21,449 bases of DNA from RSA11 sp965652565 (GTDB lineage: Bacteria > Actinomycetota > Thermoleophilia > Solirubrobacterales > 70-9). The notes below the pieces were generated by a model. That model worked only from the letters and a program-made list of their open reading frames with translations, had not been told where the DNA came from and made no database searches. Position numbers and translations under genes: made by a program. Within the stretch, counting starts at the first letter, position 1. Each line of letters begins with the position of its first letter. The stretch is from contig CBFGWL010000053.1 in assembly GCA_965652565.1 (NCBI GenBank), positions 1 through 21,449 of the forward strand, read 5' to 3'. Shown one piece after another: positions 13,616 to 20,517 of the stretch.

Positions 13616-13997
13616 AGCGTCTGTCGTAGCCCACGTAAAAGGTGAGGTGCTGATGACCCTTTCTCGGGCTCCGACGGATGCAAGAGAAGTACCGGAAGCC
13701 GTACCGCTGGCGCTTACGCACGCACTTCCAGGTGGTCCAGTGTCGGTCTCCCCTGTCTCTGCGCCAGATCCTGAATCGCTTCGGGAGGGGTCTACCCCTG
13801 CGATGCTCCCCGGCTACGAAGCGAGCTACGGCGCGAGCCTCACGGCAAGGAACCTTGTGGGCCCTGGCATCGACGTATGCGTACCTGGCGAAACGTTGCT
13901 CATGTCCGCACTTCTTGAAGCCATGGGCCGAGGCTTCAGCAGGAAGTAGCGCGATGACCAGGCCTAGGAGGGGGATGGGTAGGAATAGCTTCTTCAT
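13608..13997 (-). CDS. Secreted four-cysteine basic protein, paralog A
   Basis: Function not known. A 129-residue protein with a signal peptide (MKKLFLPIPLLGLVIALLPAEASA, cleavage near 24) and a small, very basic mature domain with Cys30, Cys51, Cys92 and Cys106, suggesting two disulfides. It shares the pattern HGFKxCG, KVPCREARAVAR, WxTWxC and SPRKGHQH with the divergent gene at 14752, so the two are paralogs. Similar small exported proteins with a C..C..W.C..C layout occur in related actinobacteria, but I know of no assigned role. On the - strand GAGGTG lies 5 nt before ATG 13997, a good Shine-Dalgarno. The DNA here is visibly less G+C-rich than its neighbours, with many A/T third positions. 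Confidence 0.8.
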   Translation of the reverse strand: MKKLFLPIPLLGLVIALLPAEASAHGFKKCGHEQRFARYAYVDARAHKVPCREARAVARFVAGEHRRGRPLPKRFRIWRRDRGDRHWTTWKCVRKRQRYGFRYFSCIRRSPRKGHQHLTFYVGYDRRWE

Positions 13998-14255
13998 TGC
14001 TGCACCTCGGTCCTATAGGTCGTCCGCTATGGCCTAGTCCTGACAACGAACCGTTCGGGGGGCTACTCGCGCTCGTTATCGGGGACTTCCTTTCCCCGAG
14101 GGCGGCATCTCAGCGGCTAGCGTCGGGCCTAGATGGTCTGGAAGGGGCGGGGCACAGAAGCAGGGGTGCGCCCGGGCCTCGGGATTCCCAGATTTGCGTT
14201 CAGGTGAACGATCAGCTCAGACGCAAGCTTCGAGGGCGGGGGTCAGCGATTTCCT
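13998..14255. other. Gene-free 258-bp spacer
   Basis: No coding frame I would defend. It should carry the promoter of paralog A (a - strand TATAGG at 14012-14017 is a -10 candidate, TTGTCA further upstream is too distant to be its -35). It also has a hairpin CGGGGA/TCCCCG near 14080-14098 and a perfect inverted repeat GTTCA-GG-TGAAC at 14198-14209 that could be an operator or chance. Confidence 0.4.
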
Positions 14256-14612
14256 TCAAGCACTGGACTCGAGCACGACCGCGAGCCGGATCAGGCCGAC
14301 CGCGCGCAGGAGGAGCGCGATTCGCGATCGGGCCAGCTCTGGGTTGGCCCCGACGAGCTCGGGCAGCGCGGCGAGCAGCTCAGCCGCTCGCGCGAACCCG
14401 AGCTCGGGAGCGTCGGCCAGGACGCGGCCTGCCCAACGGACGCCGGCGCGCTCGAACAGATCGGGCTGCTGCTCGGCGATCAGCAGCAGGATCGCGAGCG
14501 CGTCCTCCAGATCGACCTCGTTGACCTCGGCTGCCGCCAGGCGGACCAGGCCGAGGTTTCGCCGCTCGATCGCGATCCGCAAGCGCGTGGAGGCTGAGGT
14601 CTTGGCGCGCAC
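14256..14612 (-). CDS. Hypothetical all-helical protein under a predicted SOS box
   Basis: No assigned function. From GTG 14612 it is 118 residues, almost entirely predicted helix: RLRIAIERRNLGLVRLAAAEVNEVDLEDALAILLLIAEQQPDLFERAGVRWAGRVLADAP and a second similar stretch. This resembles a family of small helical hypotheticals common in high-GC actinobacteria whose copies begin with an RRAIRRGNL-like helix and a VxLxDALxLxLLIA segment. No signal peptide or membrane segment, so probably cytoplasmic. The start codon is overlapped by the LexA-type box at 14612-14625, and a - strand -10-like GAACAT (14619-14624) ends 6 nt before GTG, inside that box. Repressor bound there would block transcription. 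Damage-inducible expression is inferred; the gene itself gives no clue to its role. Confidence 0.68.
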   Translation of the reverse strand: MRAKTSASTRLRIAIERRNLGLVRLAAAEVNEVDLEDALAILLLIAEQQPDLFERAGVRWAGRVLADAPELGFARAAELLAALPELVGANPELARSRIALLLRAVGLIRLAVVLESSA

Positions 14613-14625
14613 GAACGTATGTTCG
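14612..14625. promoter_or_regulatory. Predicted LexA (SOS/Cheo) box CGAACGTATGTTCG
   Basis: The 14-mer matches the Gram-positive/actinobacterial SOS consensus CGAACRNRYGTTYG at every position, with perfect CGAAC/GTTCG arms. It overlaps the start codon and the putative -10 of the 118-residue gene on the - strand and lies about 80 bp upstream of the paralog B promoter on the + strand. Confidence 0.65.
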
Positions 14626-14679
14626 CACTACGACCACGGACGCGCAATGGATGACCCAACGCCGCGGTCGCCGGCCGGG

Positions 14680-14709
14680 CTGAACGCATCCGCGGCGCGT
14701 GTATAGCCT
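14680..14709 (+). promoter_or_regulatory. Promoter of four-cysteine paralog B
   Basis: CTGAAC (14680-14685, four of six matches to TTGACA) and TAGCCT (14704-14709, TANNNT) are 18 nt apart. A start near 14716 gives a leader of about 35 nt carrying the strong Shine-Dalgarno GGAGGAAAGGAG before ATG 14752. Confidence 0.45.
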
Positions 14710-14751
14710 GCGAGTCGGTGCTGATAGGGGCACCCGGAGGAAAGGAGCTCT

Positions 14752-15123
14752 ATGAAGAGCCTTACGGCAATCGCCATGGTTGGCGCGGCTGTTGCCCTGC
14801 TCGCTCCCTCGACCGCGATGGCCGCGGACGACCACGGCTTCAAGCAGTGCGGAAGCCAAACGCGGCCCGGTGCCGGGTGGTACGACGCGGAGGCCTACAA
14901 GGTCCCCTGTCGGGAGGCGAGAGCGGTCGCCAGGAAGGTGACGCGCAACGCGGGGAAGATCGGCAGTAAGCACCGCTACCGCGTGCGCACGGGACAGGGC
15001 CCGCGCTGGAAGACGTGGCGGTGCAAGTGGAAGCGCACCGGGTACGAGCAGACCCGGCACCGGTGCGTTCGCACGAGCCCGCGCAAGGGTCACCAGCACG
15101 TTCGGTTCAACCTGGGTTCCTGA
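14752..15123 (+). CDS. Secreted four-cysteine basic protein, paralog B
   Basis: Function not known. A 123-residue protein with signal peptide (MKSLTAIAMVGAAVALLAPSTAMA, cleavage near 24-25) and a basic mature domain with Cys33, Cys53, Cys91 and Cys105. It is a paralog of the divergent gene at 13608-13997: both carry HGFKxCG, an identical KVPCREARAVAR, WxTWxC and SPRKGHQH. The middle (about 63-85) and the C-terminal few residues differ most. ATG 14752 is preceded by AAAGGAG at 5 nt, a very strong Shine-Dalgarno. Unlike paralog A it has the normal G+C-rich codon use of the window. Positive charge plus disulfides could suit binding of cell wall, nucleic acid or an inhibitory role, but that is speculation. 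Confidence 0.82.
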   Translation: MKSLTAIAMVGAAVALLAPSTAMAADDHGFKQCGSQTRPGAGWYDAEAYKVPCREARAVARKVTRNAGKIGSKHRYRVRTGQGPRWKTWRCKWKRTGYEQTRHRCVRTSPRKGHQHVRFNLGS

Positions 15124-15138
15124 GCGGCGCGCCGCGGG

Positions 15139-16494
15139 CTAGTCGTCCGACTGCGCCCGCCACGCCTCCCGCTTGAGCTCATACTCGCGCGGGAGGTAGA
15201 GCTCGAGGTCCTCGGCGACCTCGAGCCAGCGCAGCGCGGCCCGGTAGCCGCCCGCCTTGGCTTCGGCCTCCGCCGTCGCGAGCGCGAGGCCGAGCACGTC
15301 CTCGTGCGCCTCATCGGCGCCGGCGCCGGCGCCTGCCCGCGGCTCGAGGTCCTCGAGGGCCTTGGGTCCGCGGCGCGGGTAACCCGCCCGGGCGTGGAGG
15401 TAGGGCGCGAGGTAGCGGCCGGCGATCTTCGCGGGCGGCCACCAGAGCGCGTTGCGCGCGACGTCGGCGTGCGTGCCCTCGCTGAGCGCGGTGCGCATGA
15501 AGCGCGGGCCCGTGCCCGTGAGCAGGGCTCCGCGTAGGACGGGTCGCAGCGGCTCTGGGTCCACCGGCGCACCGGCGAGCGCGGCGATGGAGCGCGCCGC
15601 GACGTCGGCCATCTGCGCGGCGATCCCGCCCTGCTTTACCGGGAACCAGGTCATGTCGCCCGCCGCGTAGACGCGCTCCAGCCCGAACACGGCGCCGAAG
15701 CGGTCTACCGCGACGAAGCCGTGCTGATCCTGCGGGATTCCCGGGAGCATGTAGCCGCGCTGGACCGGGAGCGCGATGACGGCGTCGCACGCCAGCGACT
15801 CGCCGCCGGAGAGCTCGAGCTCCCCGTCGGCGTACTTGACCGGCGGGGTGGATGTCCGCACGCCGATGTCGGCGGCGGCGAGCATCTCCGCGACCGCGGC
15901 GCTCGCCTCGGTGCCGAAGATCTCAAGCGGGCGCGACTCCGGTGTGACCAGCGTGAGCTCGAGGCCCTCGAGGCCGAGCTTGACCGCCTCCTTGCGGGTA
16001 AGCAGGGCCAGCTCGTAGACGCCGAGCGGCCAGGCGACGCCCACCGGCACGGCAAACGTTAGGCGGCGGATCTCGCCGCGCCTGACACCGTCGACGACGC
16101 CCGCGACGGCGCCCGCGTCGGTCGTGTCGTGGAACGTCACCGCTCCGGGGATCGCATCGACCTGGCGCGTGCCCAGCGCGAGGAGGAGCGCGTCGTAGTC
16201 GAGCGTGCGGCCCTCGGCGGTCGTGATTCGCCGGGCGTCCGGGTCGACCGCCGCGAGCGCGTCGCGCACGAAGGTCGCGCCATGCTCGAGCGCGATCTCG
16301 AGCAGGTCGAGATCGCGCTCGGCGCCGAGCCCGAATGGCTCGGTGACGGACAGCGGCCGGAAGCGGAACCGGTCGTCGGGCGCGAGCATCGACACCTGCA
16401 CCCGCGGGCCGGCCAGGTGGCGCAGCGCGAGCAGGCTTTCCACCCCCGCTACGCCACCACCGGCGACGACCACGCGTGTCGGCCGCTCCGGCAT
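15139..16494 (-). CDS. FAD-dependent pyridine nucleotide-disulfide-type oxidoreductase
   Basis: A 451-residue flavoprotein of the NDH-2/sulfide:quinone oxidoreductase group. The N-terminal FAD site is VVVAGGGVAGVES (8-20), and the second flavin motif is YAAGDMTWFPVKQGGIAAQMA (276-296). Only one cysteine (Cys236) is present, so the redox-active cysteines of true sulfide:quinone oxidoreductase are absent and sulfide oxidation is unlikely. A C-terminal extension (about 345-451), with WWPPAKIAGRYLAPYL and a charged helical tail, may contact the membrane. Its ATG overlaps the stop of the upstream nirK-like gene as TGATG, which implies translational coupling and a shared job, perhaps passing electrons from NAD(P)H or quinol toward the copper enzyme. 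Convergent with paralog B, 15 nt apart. Confidence 0.85.
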   Translation of the reverse strand: MPERPTRVVVAGGGVAGVESLLALRHLAGPRVQVSMLAPDDRFRFRPLSVTEPFGLGAERDLDLLEIALEHGATFVRDALAAVDPDARRITTAEGRTLDYDALLLALGTRQVDAIPGAVTFHDTTDAGAVAGVVDGVRRGEIRRLTFAVPVGVAWPLGVYELALLTRKEAVKLGLEGLELTLVTPESRPLEIFGTEASAAVAEMLAAADIGVRTSTPPVKYADGELELSGGESLACDAVIALPVQRGYMLPGIPQDQHGFVAVDRFGAVFGLERVYAAGDMTWFPVKQGGIAAQMADVAARSIAALAGAPVDPEPLRPVLRGALLTGTGPRFMRTALSEGTHADVARNALWWPPAKIAGRYLAPYLHARAGYPRRGPKALEDLEPRAGAGAGADEAHEDVLGLALATAEAEAKAGGYRAALRWLEVAEDLELYLPREYELKREAWRAQSDD

Positions 16495-17741
16495 CAGTGC
16501 GCCATTCCCTCGGTCTCGGCGTTCTTCGTCACCAGGGTTCCTGAGGCGCCCAGGCCGGTGTCGGCGAAGGCGTGGGTGACGAAGGGGTAGGCGCCCTCCT
16601 CGTCGAGCGTGAACTCGACGTAGCCGCCCTGCGACGGCGCCAGGTTGATCGTCTGCACGTGCTCAGCCACCCCGTTGTCGGTGACGGCCTTGTCGAACAC
16701 GGTTCCGATCACGTGGAACGCCGACCAGATGCTCGGCCCCGCGTTCATCACGTACATCCGGATCCGCTCGCCGCGGTTCACCTTGATGGGGTGCTTGTCG
16801 TACTGGCCCGCGTACCCGTTGAAGGCGATCACGTCGGGCTCCTTGGCCTCCATCTTCGCCATATCGGCTTCCTTGCCGGGCTCGCCCAGGTAGAACTCCT
16901 GCTGGGTCACCCACAGCTCGCGGTCCACCGGCTCGAGGCCCTTGGGCTTCACGACCATCATGCCAACCATCCCCGCGCCGGCGTGGTGCAGGACGGGCGC
17001 GGTCGCGCAGTGGTACATGAAGACGCCCGGGTGCTTGGCGGTGAACTTGAAGGTGTGCGTCTCACCCGGAGGGATCGTCGCGAACGCCTTGTTCGGTGCG
17101 ACCTCCGAGGAGTGGAAGTCGATCGAGTGCGGCATCTTCACGTCCATCTTCTCGTTGGCGCCGTTGACCAGCTTGATCTCGACCTCGTCGCCCTGGTTCA
17201 CGACCATCGGCTCAGAAACGCCGGTGCCGCGGTTGAACTTCCCGTTCACGGCGAACGACCAGACGCGGGTGGGGGCGAGGTCATCCGAGACCTTCGTGAC
17301 GTGCTCGTAGACGTCGATCCGGAACTTCTTCACGTCGCCCTCCGGCACGGCCGGCAACGTGGGATCCGGGCGTTGGTAGGCCTCGTAGTCGATGCCCTCG
17401 CCGGCCTCGGCGCTGATGTCGACGGCGCCGGCCGGCGCCTCGGCCTCCTGGGCTACCCCGGCGTCCGCCGCCGCGGTCGCGTCGTCGCCTGAGTCGGCGC
17501 CGATCACCAGGATCGTGATCGCCGCGACCGCGGCCATCAACACGGCGAACCCCGACATGAGGATCGCGAAGGTGCTCTTCGTGACCTCGGTGTCGATGCG
17601 CTCGTCGATGTGATCGTCGAGGTTGGCGAGCGTGATCCGCTCGGGCCCGCTGGGCCCGCCCGGGCCCTTGCCCGCGGGTTGAGCTGCGGGGCGCCGTGGG
17701 CGGCGCCTACTGGTTGTGGTGTGGTGGGTTGTGGTGCTCAT
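16494..17741 (-). CDS. nirK: Membrane-anchored copper nitrite reductase-like cupredoxin protein (NirK type)
   Basis: A 415-residue two-cupredoxin-domain protein. N-terminal tail (1-54) is cytoplasmic, one membrane helix spans about 56-81, then an acidic Ala-rich linker to about 135 and the cupredoxin domains outside. Ligands match Cu nitrite reductase: type 1 copper His205, Cys245, His253, Met258; type 2 copper His210, His244, His390; catalytic Asp208 and His343 (counterparts of Asp98 and His255 in Alcaligenes NirK). Cys-to-His spacing is 8 (CATAPVLHHAGAGM), the short-loop form. It should reduce nitrite to NO, although related multicopper enzymes can differ. Shine-Dalgarno GGAGGG lies 8 nt before ATG 17741. 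Coupled to the downstream flavoprotein gene; a LysR gene lies upstream on the same strand. Confidence 0.85.
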   Translation of the reverse strand: MSTTTHHTTTSRRRPRRPAAQPAGKGPGGPSGPERITLANLDDHIDERIDTEVTKSTFAILMSGFAVLMAAVAAITILVIGADSGDDATAAADAGVAQEAEAPAGAVDISAEAGEGIDYEAYQRPDPTLPAVPEGDVKKFRIDVYEHVTKVSDDLAPTRVWSFAVNGKFNRGTGVSEPMVVNQGDEVEIKLVNGANEKMDVKMPHSIDFHSSEVAPNKAFATIPPGETHTFKFTAKHPGVFMYHCATAPVLHHAGAGMVGMMVVKPKGLEPVDRELWVTQQEFYLGEPGKEADMAKMEAKEPDVIAFNGYAGQYDKHPIKVNRGERIRMYVMNAGPSIWSAFHVIGTVFDKAVTDNGVAEHVQTINLAPSQGGYVEFTLDEEGAYPFVTHAFADTGLGASGTLVTKNAETEGMAH

Positions 17742-17856
17742 TGCGGCCCTCCGTTCGAGTAAGTCCTCACTCCCACTATCGGCGCGCCAATGCGGGTTTT
17801 GGCCGCGCGCGAGCGTTATGTGGGGCCGATTCGGGAGGGCCCGTGAGAACCTGTGG

Positions 17857-18801
17857 TTATGAGCCGGACGGCGGCGTGGGGAGAACCGTCAGCCGCCGCC
17901 GGCGCAGGAACGCGATCAGTTCCTTCGCGTGCGGCGGGAGGTCGGCCTGCGAGCGGCAGACCACGAGGAAGCGGCGCGGGAAGCGCAGGCCCTCGACCGG
18001 ACGCCGATAGAGATGGTCACGGTGCTCGTCGAGCGCCAGCGCCGAGAGGAGCAGGGGCGCGTTCAGCTCGAGCGCCTCGCTCTTGGCGGCCACCGTGCTG
18101 CCGACCTCGAGCAGCGGCGGCGCGAGCTGGAGGCGCTGTGCGGAGAGCACCGCGTCGACGAGGCGGCGGCTGTGGGCGGTCGGGTCGCGCACGATGAGCG
18201 GGGTCGTGAGGAACCGATCGCGGGGCACCTCATCGCGCTGGTACCACGGGTGCGACTGGGGGACCGCGAGCACGATCTCGTCGTCGAGCAGCTCGAGCTC
18301 CTCGAGGTGGTCCTCGGGGTCGTCGGGCAGGCGCGCGGCGGCGATGCCCAGGTCGGCCCGTCCCTCGGCGACCGCTTGTCGGATCGAGCGCGAGTTGCCG
18401 ATGATCGTCTCGATGGGGAAGGGGCGCGCGCCCTCGCGCGTTTGAAAGGCCACCAGCTCCGGCGCGAAGACGAACTCGGCGATCGTGTGGCTGAGCGCGA
18501 AGCGCAGTGCCCGCTCGCCGCCCTCGAACAGGCCGAGCATCTCGGTGATCCTGTCGGCCTGATCGAGGAGCTTGCGCGCCTCCGGATACAGGCGCCGCCC
18601 AGCGTCGGTGAGCTCCACGCCCGCGGGCGACCGCTCGAGCAGCTCCACACCCGCCACGGCCTCGAGGGCGCGCAAGCGCTTCGATACCGCCGGCTGGCTG
18701 ATCCCGAGCGCCACGGCAGCACGCCCGATGCTGCCGAGGTCCGCCGCCATGCAGAAGGCGCGGAGCTCGGCGATATCCGGCGGTCTGATCGGGCGCTTCA
18801 T
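17857..18801 (-). CDS. LysR-type transcriptional regulator
   Basis: A 314-residue LysR regulator from ATG 18801 (MKRPIRPPDIAELRAF). The winged helix-turn-helix occupies about residues 8-66, with the recognition helix in GSIGRAAVALGISQPAVSKRLRALE (23-47); a periplasmic-binding-like effector domain follows (about 90-300: LRFALSHTIAEFVF, IGNSRSIRQAVAEGRADLGIA). The frame is open well upstream but that extension would overlap the divergent small membrane-protein gene and lacks LysR features, so ATG 18801 is preferred. Normal LysR length. LysR genes typically control a divergent neighbour, here the 90-residue membrane protein; it is also co-oriented with the nirK unit 115 nt downstream. Effector unknown. 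Confidence 0.9.
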   Translation of the reverse strand: MKRPIRPPDIAELRAFCMAADLGSIGRAAVALGISQPAVSKRLRALEAVAGVELLERSPAGVELTDAGRRLYPEARKLLDQADRITEMLGLFEGGERALRFALSHTIAEFVFAPELVAFQTREGARPFPIETIIGNSRSIRQAVAEGRADLGIAAARLPDDPEDHLEELELLDDEIVLAVPQSHPWYQRDEVPRDRFLTTPLIVRDPTAHSRRLVDAVLSAQRLQLAPPLLEVGSTVAAKSEALELNAPLLLSALALDEHRDHLYRRPVEGLRFPRRFLVVCRSQADLPPHAKELIAFLRRRRLTVLPTPPSGS

Positions 18802-18904
18802 CGCGCGCGGTCGGACCCGTAGTCGACCTGCTCGCCCGGCATGTGGATCGCACCATAGGCCAAGTTGCCGGACGTTTCCGCGATGCGTTTGATGGGATAG
18901 GGGC

Positions 18905-19177
18905 GTGGTCGCGGTCGGTTGGTTCGTGATTGTGGGACTGCTCGTCGCCGCCGCGCTCAACGTCTGGCATGGGCTGCAGGAGCACCGCAAGGGGTCTCCG
19001 GCGTCCTCCGAGGACGGGACGCGCGAGCTGCGCAACCTGCGCCTGCGCGCGGCCGGCGTCGTGCTGGGCGCGATCCTCGCCGTCGCCTTCGTCTTCGTCT
19101 ACAACGACTTCAAGCGCGACGCCTGTCTCGACCAGGGCCGCGGCTACGAGACGGGGCTCTTCGTCCGCTGCGACTAG
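18905..19177 (+). CDS. Small membrane protein with C-terminal cysteine pair
   Basis: Unassigned. From GTG 18905 it has 90 residues: a membrane helix at about 3-21, a charged loop (HGLQEHRKGSPASSEDGTRELRNLRLR), a second helix at about 48-66 (AAGVVLGAILAVAFVFVY) and a short tail with Cys74 and Cys89 (ACLDQGRGYETGLFVRCD), which could form a disulfide if exported. Divergent from the LysR gene by about 100 bp, so it is a natural target of that regulator. A possible promoter is TTGCCG (18865-18870) with TTTGAT (18888-18893), 17 nt apart. Convergent with the ZIP gene. Confidence 0.65.
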   Translation: MVAVGWFVIVGLLVAAALNVWHGLQEHRKGSPASSEDGTRELRNLRLRAAGVVLGAILAVAFVFVYNDFKRDACLDQGRGYETGLFVRCD

Positions 19178-19187
19178 CGACCGGCGA
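19174..19187 (+). repeat. Two further heptads of the CTGGCGA type
   Basis: CTAGCGA CCGGCGA (19174-19187) sits between two convergent genes and matches the heptads of the xerD-mutM spacer in length and sequence. May be the same dispersed repeat or chance. Confidence 0.3.
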
Positions 19188-19189
19188 CG

Positions 19190-19900
19190 CTAGGCCGCCG
19201 AGACCAGGAACGAGAGCAGAAAGCCGAGCGCGGTGAAGTAGGCGATGCTCGGCCGACGATGAGCCTCCTCGTAGGCCTCCGGCATGAGGCTGGCGGCGAG
19301 CGAGGCGAGCGCGGCACCCCCGGCGAAGCCGAGCGGCCAGGCCAGGGTGGCTTCGTCGACCCCCTCGAGGGTTCCGTATCCCAGCAGCACGGGGATCGCC
19401 AGCAGCACCGCGGTCGCGCTCCAGATTCCCAGGATCGCGCGGGGGGACATGCCCGCTTCGCGCATCTTCTCGGCGCCCACGATCGCCTCGGGCAGGTTGG
19501 AGACGAAGATCGCCACCAGGAGGGTCGCGCCGGCGTCCTCCACCAGGCCGACGCCCATGGCGAGGTTCTCCGGGATCCCGTCGACCGTCACGCCCGCGAG
19601 CAGCGCGAACCCGAGCCCGCCACCCGCCGCCTTGCGGCGATGCTTGCGGCGGTCGAGCCAGGTGTCGACGATGATGAAGACCGTCGCGCCCGCCAGGAAG
19701 GCGAGCCCGGCGCGCCACGCGCCGCCCTGCTCGAAGGCGTCCTCGAAGAGCTCGAACGCGACGGCGGTGATCAGCGCGCCCGAGGCGAACGCGAGGAGCG
19801 CAGCCGTGACGCTGCGTGGCGGCGCATGCCATGCGCCGATCCAGCCGCCCAGCGGCAGGGCGACCGAAGCGATTACCGCAAAGAGGAGCGCCTCACCGAT
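19190..19900 (-). CDS. ZIP-family metal transporter, apparent ATC start
   Basis: Translated from 19900 it gives 236 residues with about seven to eight membrane helices (IGEALLFAVIASVALPLGG onward) and the ZIP core in two helices: DGIPENLAMGVGL (107-119) and SNLPEAIVG (134-142). These take the place of the HNxPEG and HExPE metal motifs, with Asp and Ser replacing the usual His residues, as in an actinobacterial ZIP subfamily. It should move divalent metal across the membrane. The frame is closed by a stop at 19910-19912 and contains no ATG, GTG or TTG until GTG 19591, which would remove the first 103 residues. TAGGGT lies 6 nt before the ATC at 19900-19898, the spacing seen at leaderless starts elsewhere here. 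An ATC start or a one-base sequence error (ATG to ATC) is proposed. Confidence 0.7.
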   Translation of the reverse strand: MGEALLFAVIASVALPLGGWIGAWHAPPRSVTAALLAFASGALITAVAFELFEDAFEQGGAWRAGLAFLAGATVFIIVDTWLDRRKHRRKAAGGGLGFALLAGVTVDGIPENLAMGVGLVEDAGATLLVAIFVSNLPEAIVGAEKMREAGMSPRAILGIWSATAVLLAIPVLLGYGTLEGVDEATLAWPLGFAGGAALASLAASLMPEAYEEAHRRPSIAYFTALGFLLSFLVSAA

Positions 19901-19906
19901 GCGCCC

Positions 19907-19912
19907 ACCCTA
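19907..19912 (-). promoter_or_regulatory. -10 element TAGGGT of the ZIP gene
   Basis: On the - strand TAGGGT ends 6 nt before the ATC at 19900. Same hexamer as upstream of the S58 peptidase gene. It marks the N terminus of the ZIP frame independently of start-codon identity. Confidence 0.4.
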
Positions 19913-19938
19913 GCCGCGCGCGCGGCGTCGAGTCGACG

Positions 19939-20412
19939 TCAGTTGCCGCCCCCGCCGGCGATGTCCTCCGTCACGTACGCGACCAGATCGGCGATCTGCT
20001 GGTCGTCGAGCTGACCCTCGAAGGCGGGCATCCCGCCGCCGCCGTTTCGGATCTGCTCTTCGACCGCCTGCGCGTCGCTCGCTCCGTCGAGGGGCGGGCC
20101 CGCGCCTCCGGCACCCTCTGGGCCGTGGCAGGTCTCGCAGTTGTCGGCGAAGAGCTGGCTGCCGGCCTGCGCGTCACCGCCGCCACCGGCGGCGCCGTCA
20201 TCGCCTCCTCCTGCCGCTTCGTCGCCGCTCGTGCCCTCGTCGGCGGGCTCCTCCGCGCCGCCGGCAGGCTCTTCGGTGGCGGCTGGGGTCTCGCCCTCTT
20301 CGGGGTCGTCGTCATCGCCGCACGCAGCCAGTCCGCCAACCGCAAAGAGCAGCGCGGCTGCGAACGCCAGCATCGTCAACGCACGCTTGCGGGTGGAAAC
20401 GACGTCAGTCAC
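19939..20412 (-). CDS. Class I cytochrome c lipoprotein
   Basis: A 157-residue predicted lipoprotein from GTG 20412 (VTDVVSTRKRALTML). A basic start and hydrophobic stretch end at lipobox LAAC (Cys31); an acidic Gly/Ala/Glu linker runs to about 80; and a mono-haem cytochrome c domain follows with CETCH at 92-96 and axial Met128 in GGMPAF. Length and motif order fit small soluble cytochrome c or caa3-type domains tethered outside the membrane. It could carry electrons to an oxidase or to the nearby NirK-like enzyme, which is inference. The longer open frame toward 21048 is not used: a Shine-Dalgarno GGAGG lies 8 nt before GTG 20412 and the lipoprotein signal starts there. Confidence 0.9.
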   Translation of the reverse strand: MTDVVSTRKRALTMLAFAAALLFAVGGLAACGDDDDPEEGETPAATEEPAGGAEEPADEGTSGDEAAGGGDDGAAGGGGDAQAGSQLFADNCETCHGPEGAGGAGPPLDGASDAQAVEEQIRNGGGGMPAFEGQLDDQQIADLVAYVTEDIAGGGGN

Positions 20413-20464
20413 GTCCTCGTCCTCCTTTTCCCCGGCCGGTAGCGGCCGCTGGGCGCCTGATGCC

Positions 20465-20492
20465 AGCCTACCCTGCGAACGCCCGAGGTCAA
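20465..20492 (-). promoter_or_regulatory. Promoter of the cytochrome c gene
   Basis: On the - strand TTGACC (20487-20492) and TAGGCT (20465-20470) are separated by 16 nt. The -10 is identical to that of the RTX gene. Leader of about 45 nt carrying AAAAGGAGG ahead of GTG 20412. Confidence 0.6.
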
Positions 20493-20505
20493 ACCAGCGG
20501 GGGTC

Positions 20506-20511
20506 TAACCT
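20506..20511 (+). promoter_or_regulatory. -10 element TAACCT of the zincin-like gene
   Basis: TAACCT (TANNNT) ends 6 nt before ATG 20518 and no Shine-Dalgarno is present; leaderless mRNA likely. It lies divergent to the cytochrome c promoter. Confidence 0.45.
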
Positions 20512-20517
20512 CAACCT

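Noticed and set aside
15139..16494. True sulfide:quinone oxidoreductase
   Set aside because: Only one cysteine (Cys236) is encoded; SQR needs a redox-active cysteine pair.
18802..19035. N-terminal extension of the LysR regulator
   Set aside because: Overlaps the divergent membrane-protein gene and precedes the normal LysR N terminus by 78 low-complexity residues.
19110..19832. Long - strand open frame overlapping the ZIP gene
   Set aside because: Arg/Gly-rich composition typical of an out-of-frame shadow in G+C-rich DNA; the ZIP frame has clear membrane helices and family motifs.
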